Shown one piece after another: positions 8,450-15,910 of a stretch of 64,000 nt of DNA (positions are counted from its first letter, which is position 1; every line of letters begins with the position of its first letter). The notes beneath the pieces were generated by a model. That model saw only the letters and a program-made list of their open reading frames with translations. It ran no database searches and was not told the DNA's origin. The translations under genes and the position numbers were made by a program. Source of the DNA: Mongoliimonas terrestris (lineage in GTDB: Bacteria; Pseudomonadota; Alphaproteobacteria; Rhizobiales; Pleomorphomonadaceae); assembly GCF_001927285.1 (NCBI RefSeq), contig NZ_MSIG01000014.1:53126-117125 (forward strand). The letters are read 5' to 3'.

Positions 8450-9654
8450 CCCTCGCCGGACCGCAACAGGACGGGGCCGTCTCGCCGCCCGCCCGGATCG
8501 ACCCGCCGCCCTTGACCGCTTCGCCTGCCCCGGCCGAACGCCCGGCCCGCAGTCTCGTCGCACCGGCCGATTCCGTGCCGGCGCCCGACGCGGCGAGGCC
8601 AGCGCCCGCGTCTCCAGAGGGTGAGGTGTCCGCCGCGCCCGAGCCGCCGCCTGCCGCGCCCGAACAGACGCCCATGGCCCCAAAGCCTCGGGCCGCCAGA
8701 TCCAGAGCCGCCCGCGCAGGCAAGGCCGCGCCTGCCGCCGCGCCAGCGAGCCCGTCGCCCGCGGCGAATCTTGCCCCCGCGCGGGGCCGCAAGGCGCCAC
8801 CCGCCGAACCAACCCCATCCGCCACCCCACGGCCGCGGCGCGTGCGCGAAAAACCGGTTTCCGGCCCCACGCAACCGCTGGCAGCCCCGCCGGAAACGGC
8901 CGCCGCGCCCCCGCCGACGCCGGCGCTGGAAGTCGACGCCGTCTCCTTCGCCTACCGGTCCCGCAAGGTGCTCGACACGCTCTCCTTCCGGGTGGAGCGC
9001 GGCCGCTTCACGGCCCTCCTCGGCCCGAACGGTGCCGGCAAGACCACGCTCTTCGCCCTCGTCACTCGCCTCTTCGACAGCCCGGAAGGCGTGATCTGCA
9101 TCATGGGCAAGGACCCCCGGCGCGACGGCGCGGCGGCCCTCGGGCCGCTCGGCGTGGTGTTCCAGAGCGAAACCCTCGACCTCGACCTCACGGTCCGGCA
9201 GAACCTCCATTACTTCGCCGCCCTGCACGGATTGCGTGCCCGCGAGGCGACCGCCCGGATCGAGGCAGAGCTTGCCGCCGTCGACATGGCCGAGAAGATC
9301 GACGTGCGCGTCCGCGACCTCAACGGCGGCCACCGGCGCCGGGTGGAGATCGCCCGCGCGCTCCTGCACGGGCCGGACCTCCTTCTCCTCGACGAACCGA
9401 CCGTCGGGCTCGACGTGCCGAGCCGCCGGGCCATCGTGGAGCGCGTCCATGCGCTCGCCCGGGACCGCAACGTCGGCGTCCTCTGGACCACGCACCTGAT
9501 CGACGAGGTGGATCCGGGCGACGCGCTGATCGTGCTCCACAAAGGCCGCATCGTCGCCGACGGACAGGCCGCCGACGTGGTCCGCGCCTCCGGCCAGGAC
9601 ACGCTCGCCGCGGCCTTCGATGCCCTCACCGCCGCCGAGGAGACCGGTCGATGA
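8446..9654 (+). CDS. ABC transporter ATP-binding protein (PQQ alcohol-system type) with long disordered N-terminus
   Basis: Of 402 residues, the first 160 are an Ala/Pro/Arg-rich low-complexity tail, compositionally like the N-terminus of the preceding repeat protein. The ATPase domain then has Walker A GPNGAGKTT, a variant signature LNGGHRRRVEIARAL, Walker B LLLLDEP and the switch histidine in WTTHLIDE. The LSGGQ-to-LNGGH change and pairing with an ABC-2 permease match transporters found next to PQQ-dependent alcohol dehydrogenases. The start at ATG 8446 is coupled to the upstream stop (ATGA). The tail could be a tether to the repeat protein, which is inference. Confidence 0.8.
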   Translation: MTLAGPQQDGAVSPPARIDPPPLTASPAPAERPARSLVAPADSVPAPDAARPAPASPEGEVSAAPEPPPAAPEQTPMAPKPRAARSRAARAGKAAPAAAPASPSPAANLAPARGRKAPPAEPTPSATPRPRRVREKPVSGPTQPLAAPPETAAAPPPTPALEVDAVSFAYRSRKVLDTLSFRVERGRFTALLGPNGAGKTTLFALVTRLFDSPEGVICIMGKDPRRDGAAALGPLGVVFQSETLDLDLTVRQNLHYFAALHGLRAREATARIEAELAAVDMAEKIDVRVRDLNGGHRRRVEIARALLHGPDLLLLDEPTVGLDVPSRRAIVERVHALARDRNVGVLWTTHLIDEVDPGDALIVLHKGRIVADGQAADVVRASGQDTLAAAFDALTAAEETGR

Positions 9655-10454
9655 CCACGCTCGCCTACGGCCTTGCCGCCAAGGCCATCGTCTGGCGCGA
9701 GATGCTGCGCTTCGTGCACCAGCGCGAGCGCTTCCTGTCGGCGCTCGTCCGGCCGCTCATCTGGCTGATCGCCTTCGGCGCCGGCTTTCGGGGCATTCTC
9801 GGCCTGCCGGTGCAGGCGCCCTACCCAACTTATGTGAGCTACGAGGTCTACATGGTGCCGGGGTTGATCGCCATGATCCAGCTCTTCAACGGCATGCAGT
9901 CCTCCCTCTCCATGGTCTACGACCGCGAGATGGGCTCCATGCGGGTGCTGCTCACCGCCCCGCTGCCGCGCCCGGCCATCCTGGCCGTCAAGCTGATGGC
10001 CGGCACGCTGGTGTCCGTCTTCCAGGTCTATGCCTTCCTCGCCGTCGCGGCGGCCTTCGGCATCGTGGCGCCCACCGCCGGTTATCTCACGCTCATGCCC
10101 GCGCTCCTCCTCACCGGCATGATGTTCGGCGCGGTCGGCATGCTCCTGTCCTCCACCGTCCGGCAGTTGGAGAACTTCGCCGGCGTCATGAACTTCGTCA
10201 TCTTCCCGGCCTTCTTCTTCTCCTCGGCCCTCTACCCGATCTGGAAGATGCGCGAGAACAGCGAGGTGATCGCCTGGGTCTGCCTGGTCAACCCGTTCAC
10301 CCACGCGGTGGAGTTTCTCCGCTTCTCCCTCTACGCCACCATGAACTGGACCATGCTTACGCTGGTGCTTTGCGTCTTCGCCGTCACCTTCCTTCTCGCT
10401 GTGCGCGGCTACGATCCGGGCAAGGGCCTTCGGACCAAGGGGAGGGCGGGCTGA
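9651..10454 (+). CDS. ABC-2 type permease, PedC-like (PQQ alcohol-oxidation system)
   Basis: The 267-residue integral membrane protein has six predicted helices, the ABC-2 signature region (SMVYDREMGSMRVLLTAPLPR) and the EFLRFSLY motif near the end. It resembles PedC-type permeases associated with PQQ-dependent alcohol oxidation and pairs with the ATPase it overlaps by four bases. ABC-2 permeases usually export, so the substrate is more likely something moved outward than an imported nutrient. No dedicated binding protein is present, but the repeat protein upstream is a candidate extracytoplasmic component. The stop overlaps the next start (TGATG). Confidence 0.8.
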   Translation: MTTLAYGLAAKAIVWREMLRFVHQRERFLSALVRPLIWLIAFGAGFRGILGLPVQAPYPTYVSYEVYMVPGLIAMIQLFNGMQSSLSMVYDREMGSMRVLLTAPLPRPAILAVKLMAGTLVSVFQVYAFLAVAAAFGIVAPTAGYLTLMPALLLTGMMFGAVGMLLSSTVRQLENFAGVMNFVIFPAFFFSSALYPIWKMRENSEVIAWVCLVNPFTHAVEFLRFSLYATMNWTMLTLVLCVFAVTFLLAVRGYDPGKGLRTKGRAG

Positions 10455-11245
10455 TGGTTCGGACAACACCACGGCCTTCGCGATCCGGCAGCCGCTCCCC
10501 CAAGGGACTGACGGCCGTTCTTTCCGCCGCCACCTTCTTCGTGGTGTGGACCCTCGCGGCGATCGCCATCGAGCGCAACGTGCTGCCGCCGCCCTGGGTC
10601 GTGGCGGCCTCCATGGTGGACGAGGCGGTCTCGGGCGATCTCTTCTTCCACCTCTCCGCCACCCTCTCCCGCGTGATCGCCGCCTTCGTCCTCGCTATGA
10701 GCCTCGGCACCGCCATCGGCTTCCTGATGGGCCGCTACCGGGCCATCGACAGCGTGCTCGACGTCTGGCTGATCGTGCTCCTCAATCTGCCGGCCCTCGT
10801 CGTCATCATCCTCGCCTACGTGTGGTTCGGCCTCACCGAGGCGGCGGCCATCGGCGCCGTTGCGCTCAACAAGCTGCCGAACGTCATCGTCACCATCCGC
10901 GAAGGCGCCCGCGCCTTCGATCCGGAACTCGACCAGATGGCGCGCGCCTTCCGGCTCGGCTGGCGCAAGCGCCTGTTCGACGTGCTCCTGCCGCAGCTGC
11001 AGCCCTATGTGGCGGCGGCCTCCCGGTCCGGTCTCTCGCTCGTCTGGAAGATCGTCCTCGTGGTGGAACTGCTCGGCCGCTCCAACGGCGTCGGCTTCCA
11101 GCTCTCCATGTATTTCCAGCTCTTCGACGTGGCCACCATCCTCGCCTACGCGATCAGCTTCATCATGGTCATGCTCGCCATCGAGATCCTGATCGTGCAG
11201 CCCCTCGAACTCAGAGCGAACCGCTGGCGTGTCCGTACCCATTGA
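10454..11245 (+). CDS. ABC transporter permease, SsuC/TauC type
   Basis: This 263-residue protein has a basic N-terminus, about six membrane helices and the EAA-loop region (DQMARAFRLGWRKRLFDVLLP) of binding-protein-dependent import permeases of the nitrate/sulfonate/taurine class. The ATG at 10454 overlaps the stop of the previous permease, so it belongs to the same transcript. Its ATPase follows directly with a 17-base overlap. No periplasmic binding protein gene lies nearby, so the substrate cannot be assigned. Because it is coupled to the mxa-linked operon, a compound tied to methanol oxidation, such as a metal or cofactor precursor, is plausible but only inferred. Confidence 0.78.
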   Translation: MVRTTPRPSRSGSRSPKGLTAVLSAATFFVVWTLAAIAIERNVLPPPWVVAASMVDEAVSGDLFFHLSATLSRVIAAFVLAMSLGTAIGFLMGRYRAIDSVLDVWLIVLLNLPALVVIILAYVWFGLTEAAAIGAVALNKLPNVIVTIREGARAFDPELDQMARAFRLGWRKRLFDVLLPQLQPYVAAASRSGLSLVWKIVLVVELLGRSNGVGFQLSMYFQLFDVATILAYAISFIMVMLAIEILIVQPLELRANRWRVRTH

Positions 11246-11948
11246 TCTCCACGTGGCCCGCAAGGTCTACCGCGGCGCCGAGGGCGGCACGGTGGAAGCC
11301 GTGCGCGACCTGTCGCTCTTCGTTCCGGCCGGCGGCTTCACCGCGCTCATCGGCCCGTCCGGCTGCGGCAAGACCACGTCGCTGCGCATCCTCGCCGGGC
11401 TCGACACCGACTTCGAGGGCACCATCGGCCTGCCGAGCGAGACCCGGATCGGCTTCGTCTTCCAGGAACCGCGCCTCCTGCCCTGGCGGACGGTGGAGGC
11501 CAACATGCGCCTCGTCCACGAGAAGCCGGACGCCTTCGACCCGACGCCGCTCTTCGCCGACCTCGGCCTCATGGAGATGCGCAACCGCTACCCGACCGAG
11601 CTTTCCCTCGGCCTTGCCCGCAGGGTGTCGCTCGGCCGGGCGCTCGCCATCAACCCGGACGTGCTCATCCTCGACGAGCCGCTCACATCGCTCGACGAGA
11701 CCACCGCGCTCCGGCTCCGGCAGCTGATCGTCAAGGTCTGGCAGAAGCGTCGGCCGACCACGCTGATGGTCACCCACAACGTGCGCGAGGCGCTGCAGAT
11801 CGCCGAGCGCATCCTGCTCCTGGCACCTCGGCCGTCCCGCGTGGTCACCGAGATCCGGCTCGACCGGCCGCAGGAGGAGCGCGACGAGGCCTATGTGGAG
11901 GCGATGCGGTCCACTCTCGTCCGCGACTGGCCGCTTCTGGTGGCGTGA
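11229..11948 (+). CDS. ABC transporter ATP-binding protein, SsuB/TauB type with unusual signature
   Basis: The 239-residue ATPase starts at GTG 11229 inside the permease gene. Walker A is GPSGCGKTT, the Q-loop is in GFVFQEPRLLPW, Walker B is VLILDEP and the H-loop is MVTHNVREA. The signature that should read LSGGM/Q is LSLGLARRVSLGRAL, with leucine where the conserved glycine sits. This could affect ATP-sandwich closure, or the nucleotide site may be a tolerated family variant. It is the last gene of the rightward run. The following 43 bases separate it from a convergent histidine kinase gene. Confidence 0.8.
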   Translation: MSVPIDLHVARKVYRGAEGGTVEAVRDLSLFVPAGGFTALIGPSGCGKTTSLRILAGLDTDFEGTIGLPSETRIGFVFQEPRLLPWRTVEANMRLVHEKPDAFDPTPLFADLGLMEMRNRYPTELSLGLARRVSLGRALAINPDVLILDEPLTSLDETTALRLRQLIVKVWQKRRPTTLMVTHNVREALQIAERILLLAPRPSRVVTEIRLDRPQEERDEAYVEAMRSTLVRDWPLLVA

Positions 11949-11991
11949 GCCGCTCCCGCCCGCCGGGCGAAAGGGCCGTAGCGCCAGCGCG

Positions 11992-13293
11992 TCAACGCGT
12001 GGGCGCCCCGGCGCCCGTCTCGGGCGGCAGGTCGATGGTGGCGATCAGCCCCGATGGTCGGTTGTCAGTCAGCGTCAGCCGTCCCCCGTGGGTCTCCGCC
12101 ACCATGCTGGCGACCGACAGACCGAGCCCGAGGCCGGCCGTGCCGCCCGGCGAGCGGGCAGGATCGCCCCGCTCGAAGGGAAGGAGAACGCGCGCCTTGT
12201 CGGCGTCCGGGATACCGGGGCCGTCGTCGATGACGGCGACGAACACGCCGCCGTCCGGCGCCGGCCCGTAGGCGATCGTCGCCTTGCCGGCGTGCCGAAG
12301 CGCGTTCTCCACCAGATTGCGGATCGCGCGCTGCATATCGTTCGGCCTGAGCCGGACGTCGCACGGCGTCGGCCCGGTCGCCTCCACGGCCTGCCCGAGG
12401 TCGGCGAACTGGTCCGCCAGGGTGTGGACCACGCTGGCAAGGTCCACCAGCACCGGATCCTCGCGCGAGCGCGCGCCCCTCAGGTGCGCCAGCGCCGCGT
12501 CCGTCAGCACGGTCATGTGCTCCAGGTCGGCCAGCATGGCGGCCCGCGTCCTGCGGTCGGCGACGGTCTCGGCGCGCAGGCGCAGGCGCGTCAGCGGCGT
12601 CTTCAGGTCATGGCTGACGGCGGCCAGCATGCGGGCCTGGTCGGTCAAGAGCGAGCCGATCCGGACCTGCATGCCGTTGACGGCGGCGATCAGCGCCTTC
12701 ACCTCCGTCGGCCCTTGGGCGGCGAGCGCCACCGGCGCGCCGTCCCGGCCGAACGCCTCCACCGCGCGGGCGAGGTGGCGGAGCGGCCGCGTGACCACGA
12801 GCACCGCCCAGGCGCCGAACGCCATCAGGCCGATGCCGAGGAAGACCGCCGTCGCCTGGAGCGGCCCGGAGGGCGGCGGCGAAAAGAGCGGCGCGACCGC
12901 CGACAGCCGGCTCCCGTCCGAAAGCCCGATCAGATAGCGGCCGTCGTCGCTGATCCAGGTCCGCGTCCCCGGCGGAAGCCAATGGGCCAGCATGCGGCCG
13001 AGCGGGGCGTCGAGGGGCGCGGCCCGGTCCGTCGCCTCCAGCCGAAGCTCCGGGTCGGAGCGGGCGACGAGGGCGAGCAGCGACGCCCGATCCGCCGGAG
13101 CGGCCGCGTCCAACATCCGCACATGGGTCGCCAGCCGGAGATCGTGCTCGAGCGGGGAGGCCGGCGGCCCGCTCCGCTCCACCATGAGGAAGACCGTGAG
13201 GGAGACCACGTGGACGGCGATCACGCTCGCCACCAGGAGGAGCAGCACCTGCCCGGCGACCGACGCCGGCCAGATCCGGCGAACAAGGCTCAT
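11992..13293 (-). CDS. Sensor histidine kinase, EnvZ/OmpR-system type
   Basis: The 433-residue kinase has an N-terminal membrane helix (about 13-35), a periplasmic region of roughly 110 residues and a second helix near 150-170. A HAMP-like linker, the H-box VSHDLKTPLTRLRL, the N-box NLVENALRHAG and the glycine boxes DDGPGIPD and GLGLGLSVA follow. All catalytic motifs are intact. Its start overlaps the stop of the response-regulator gene (ATGA), so the two are expressed together. Regulators of this type sit near some mxa loci, but the stimulus cannot be read from the sensor domain. Confidence 0.88.
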   Translation of the reverse strand: MSLVRRIWPASVAGQVLLLLVASVIAVHVVSLTVFLMVERSGPPASPLEHDLRLATHVRMLDAAAPADRASLLALVARSDPELRLEATDRAAPLDAPLGRMLAHWLPPGTRTWISDDGRYLIGLSDGSRLSAVAPLFSPPPSGPLQATAVFLGIGLMAFGAWAVLVVTRPLRHLARAVEAFGRDGAPVALAAQGPTEVKALIAAVNGMQVRIGSLLTDQARMLAAVSHDLKTPLTRLRLRAETVADRRTRAAMLADLEHMTVLTDAALAHLRGARSREDPVLVDLASVVHTLADQFADLGQAVEATGPTPCDVRLRPNDMQRAIRNLVENALRHAGKATIAYGPAPDGGVFVAVIDDGPGIPDADKARVLLPFERGDPARSPGGTAGLGLGLSVASMVAETHGGRLTLTDNRPSGLIATIDLPPETGAGAPTR

Positions 13294-14000
13294 GCCGTCA
13301 CGTCCGGCGTGAAGACATAGCCCTCCGATCGCACGGTCCGGATCAGGTCCGTGCCGTCCGGCTGGGTGCCGAGCTTGCGCCGGAGCCGGCTCACCAGGAT
13401 GTCGACGCTGCGCTCGAACGGTCCTGCCGTGCGACCGCGGGTGATGTCGAGCAGCTGGTCGCGGCTCAGCACCCGGCGCGGGCGTTCGCAGAACACCGTC
13501 AGGAGGTCGAGTTCGCCCCGGGTCAGGGCGATCAGCGCGCCGGTCGGCGACGACAGCTGGCCGGAGCCTGTGTTCAGCGCGTAGTCTGCGAACCGGTAGA
13601 TCGCCCTCGGGCTGATCGGCGGCTGCCCGCCTGCCGACCGTCGCAGCACCGCCCGGATGCGGGCGAGCAGTTCGCGCGCGCCGAACGGCTTGGCGATGTA
13701 GTCGTCGGCGCCGACCTCCAGCCCGATGATGCGGTCGATCTCCTCGCCCCGCGCCGAGGCCATGATGATGGGCAGCGGCGTGCTCGCGCGAATGCGCCGG
13801 CAGATCGACAGGCCGTCCTCCCCGGGCAGCATGACGTCGAGCACCAGAAGGTCGAGCCGGCTCGCCCCCATGATGCGGTCCATGGCCCGCCCGTCGTGGG
13901 CGACCGAGACGCGGCAGCCGTTGGCCTTCAGATAGCGGGCGACGAGCTGGCTGATCTGCCGGTCGTCTTCGACGAGGAGGATGTGCGGATCTGCGGGCAT
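13290..14000 (-). CDS. OmpR-family response regulator
   Basis: The 236-residue protein starts best at ATG 14000 (MPADPHILLVEDDRQ); a longer in-frame start at 14060 adds residues unlike any receiver domain and overlaps the likely operator. The receiver has the acidic pair EDD, the phospho-acceptor aspartate in LVLDVMLPGEDG and the conserved lysine in IAKPFGARE. The C-terminal winged helix contains RRVLSRDQLLDITRG and VDILVSRLRRKLG, typical of PhoB/OmpR DNA binding. It is the first gene of the leftward pair, and a direct repeat upstream (14062-14079) is a probable binding site shared with the divergent gene. Confidence 0.9.
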   Translation of the reverse strand: MPADPHILLVEDDRQISQLVARYLKANGCRVSVAHDGRAMDRIMGASRLDLLVLDVMLPGEDGLSICRRIRASTPLPIIMASARGEEIDRIIGLEVGADDYIAKPFGARELLARIRAVLRRSAGGQPPISPRAIYRFADYALNTGSGQLSSPTGALIALTRGELDLLTVFCERPRRVLSRDQLLDITRGRTAGPFERSVDILVSRLRRKLGTQPDGTDLIRTVRSEGYVFTPDVTA

Positions 14001-14061
14001 GACTTCGGTCGGCGGTTTGGCGTCATCATGCGCCGGCGCGGGTCCGCGCAGGATCAACAAT

Positions 14062-14079
14062 TTTGTATCTGTTTGTATC
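14062..14079. promoter_or_regulatory. Direct repeat TTTGTATC, period 10: probable response-regulator operator
   Basis: TTTGTATC occurs at 14062-14069 and again at 14072-14079, one helical turn apart, in the gap between the divergent response-regulator gene and the gene at 14209. OmpR-family regulators bind tandem direct repeats spaced by about 10-11 bp. This AT-rich block stands out against the GC-rich surroundings. Autoregulation and control of the divergent gene are inferred. Confidence 0.6.
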
Positions 14080-14208
14080 GAAATGCCGGTCCGGACACGT
14101 CCGGAAAACCAGGGTCTTGCCCGGGTGACCGGCCGTTAAGACCGCGGGCGTCGAGTGAGGGACGAGCGCCATCCAAAGGGGGGCGCCGCATCCGAATGGG
14201 AGCCCGCC

Positions 14209-14748
14209 ATGTCCTCCATATCCTCTGCGTCCTTCGCCAGTCAGGCGGCCCAGCGCCCGCCGTCCCCGCGCGACCGACTGCAGTCCGAACTGCAGTCCGC
14301 AATCCAGTCGGGCGAGATCGCCAGCACCGACGAAAGCGCCCTTTCCACCGCGCTCGACACGATCGATTCCACCTTGCGCGCCGAGCGTGGGTCCGGCGGC
14401 GAGCGCACCGCGCCGCCGTCGCCCGACGAAATGAAGGAGAAGATCAGCGGCCTGATCGACGAGCAGGTGGAGGCCGGCACGCTCACCGAGGAGCAGGCCT
14501 CGGCACTGGAAGAGGTGTTTGCCAACGTCTTCGCCAACGGCCCCGGCGGCCCGCCGCCGCCACCACCGCCGGAGGAAGGCGCGGACACCGGCGGGGTGTC
14601 GGCCACAGGTTCGACCGGGACCGACCAACTGGCCGACCTTCTGAAGCAGCTGCAGCAGGCCCTCAAGGGCGGCTCGGACTACGGCGCCGACGGCAGCAGC
14701 GCGTCCGGCGAGGACACGACCGGCCTCATCCTCGACATGCTCGCCTGA
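14209..14748 (+). CDS. Hypothetical protein, helical with a proline tract
   Basis: The preferred start is ATG 14209 (MSSISSASFASQ), giving 179 residues; an in-frame start at 14155 is weaker. I recognise no family. Residues about 20-65 and 80-115 look like amphipathic helices (SELQSAIQSGEIASTDESALSTALDTI; EMKEKISGLIDEQVEAGTLTEEQASALEEVF). A stretch of seven prolines, a Gly/Ser linker and a final Leu-rich helix (QLADLLKQLQQALKGG) follow. It is acidic, lacks cysteine and shows no signal peptide or membrane helix. The divergent two-component system and the shared direct repeat suggest it is a target of that system. Confidence 0.7.
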   Translation: MSSISSASFASQAAQRPPSPRDRLQSELQSAIQSGEIASTDESALSTALDTIDSTLRAERGSGGERTAPPSPDEMKEKISGLIDEQVEAGTLTEEQASALEEVFANVFANGPGGPPPPPPPEEGADTGGVSATGSTGTDQLADLLKQLQQALKGGSDYGADGSSASGEDTTGLILDMLA

Positions 14749-14759
14749 CGATCCCCCGC

Positions 14760-14793
14760 GAGACCGGAAAGGGCCGGGCCGTCGCCCGGTCTC
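14760..14793. terminator. Bidirectional hairpin between convergent genes
   Basis: GAGACCGG (14760-14767) pairs perfectly with CCGGTCTC (14786-14793), with a further GGGC/GCCC stem inside the loop. It lies between the converging gene ending at 14748 and idi2 ending at 14792, and its right arm overlaps the idi2 stop codon. There is no clear T run, so its termination strength is uncertain. Confidence 0.6.
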
Positions 14794-15910
14794 AGCCCGG
14801 ATCCAGGGTGGCGCGGGCGGTCCGGAGCGCCGCGATGTCGGCGGAGCCGGTGCAGAAGCAGGCGACGCGCAGCTGCCGGATCACCGTTTCGAAGTGCGTC
14901 ACCACCGCGGTCGGCGAAATGAGCGCCGCGTCGAGCGTGGCGGCGGCCTGGCCGGCGAGGTCGGCGCCGAGGCGGATCGCCTTGGCGACGTCGACCCCGT
15001 CGCGGACGCCCCCGGAGGCGATCACCACCGCCGTCGGGCAGGCGGAGCGCACCGCCCGCACCGCCTCGGCGGTCGGAATGCCCCAGTCTGCGAAGGCGGT
15101 CGCCACCGCCCGGTCGGCGGCGGTCGCGGCCCGTTCGGCCTCGATCGCCGCCCAGCTGGTGCCGCCGGCGCCGGCCACGTCGATGATCTGCACGCCCGCC
15201 TCCACCAGCCGGTGGGCGATCCGCCCGGACAGGCCGCAGCCCACCTCCTTCACCGCCAGCGGCACCGGCAGGCCGGCGGCGAGGCGCTCGATGGCGGCGA
15301 GCACGCCGGACCAGGCGCGGTCGCCCTCCGGCTGCAGCGCCTCCTGCAGCGGGTTGAGGTGGATCACGAGGGCGTCCGCCTCGATCATGTCCACCGCCCG
15401 GCGCGCCTCGTCGAGCCCGTAGCCGGAGACGAGCTGCGCGCCGCCGAGGTTGGCGATCAGCGGAATGGAGGGCGCGTGCCGGCGAAGGTCGGCCGTGATG
15501 CCCGCCACCCCGCCGCCGGAGAGCGCCACCCGCTGGGAGCCGACCGCGAGCGCGATGCCGAGCGCCTCCGCGGCCTCCGCCAGGTGCCGGTTGATGCGCG
15601 CGGCCCGGTCCGGGCCGCCGGTCATGGAACTGATGAGGAGCGGCGCCGACAGGCGCCGCCCGAGGAAGACGGAGGTGAGATCGATGGTGTCGCAGTCGAT
15701 CTCCGGCAGCGCCACGTGCTCGAACCGGAGCGCGCCGAACCCGGCGTCGCCGCGCCGCGACGGAGCGGTGCGGCGCTCCAGCACGATGTCCAGGTGCTCG
15801 TCCTTGCGGGCCCTGATGGCGCCGAAGGCCCAGCCCGGTGCGCCTGTCTCCGGTCCCGGCGCAGCGTTCGCCGCGGGTTCGATCCGGGCGTCCGAGGTCG
15901 ACCGGCTCAC
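14792..15910 (-). CDS. fni: Type 2 isopentenyl-diphosphate delta-isomerase
   Basis: The 372-residue protein interconverts IPP and DMAPP, using FMN, NADPH and Mg. It has the N-terminal RKDEHLDIVL motif, SSMTGG, the NLGGAQL segment, the HLNPLQEALQPEGD metal/substrate motif, VKEVGCGLS and SGGVRDGVDVAKA. This is the type 2 (TIM-barrel flavoenzyme) family and is unrelated to the type 1 Idi found in many purple-bacterial PGCs. It is the last gene of the bchG-transporter-bchP-idi operon and starts at GTG 15910 overlapping the bchP stop. It supplies DMAPP for the geranylgeranyl tail and carotenoids. Confidence 0.93.
   Translation of the reverse strand: MSRSTSDARIEPAANAAPGPETGAPGWAFGAIRARKDEHLDIVLERRTAPSRRGDAGFGALRFEHVALPEIDCDTIDLTSVFLGRRLSAPLLISSMTGGPDRAARINRHLAEAAEALGIALAVGSQRVALSGGGVAGITADLRRHAPSIPLIANLGGAQLVSGYGLDEARRAVDMIEADALVIHLNPLQEALQPEGDRAWSGVLAAIERLAAGLPVPLAVKEVGCGLSGRIAHRLVEAGVQIIDVAGAGGTSWAAIEAERAATAADRAVATAFADWGIPTAEAVRAVRSACPTAVVIASGGVRDGVDVAKAIRLGADLAGQAAATLDAALISPTAVVTHFETVIRQLRVACFCTGSADIAALRTARATLDPG

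Noticed and set aside
11893..13320. Rightward 475-codon frame opposite the histidine kinase
   Set aside because: No family resemblance; the opposite strand has all kinase motifs intact.
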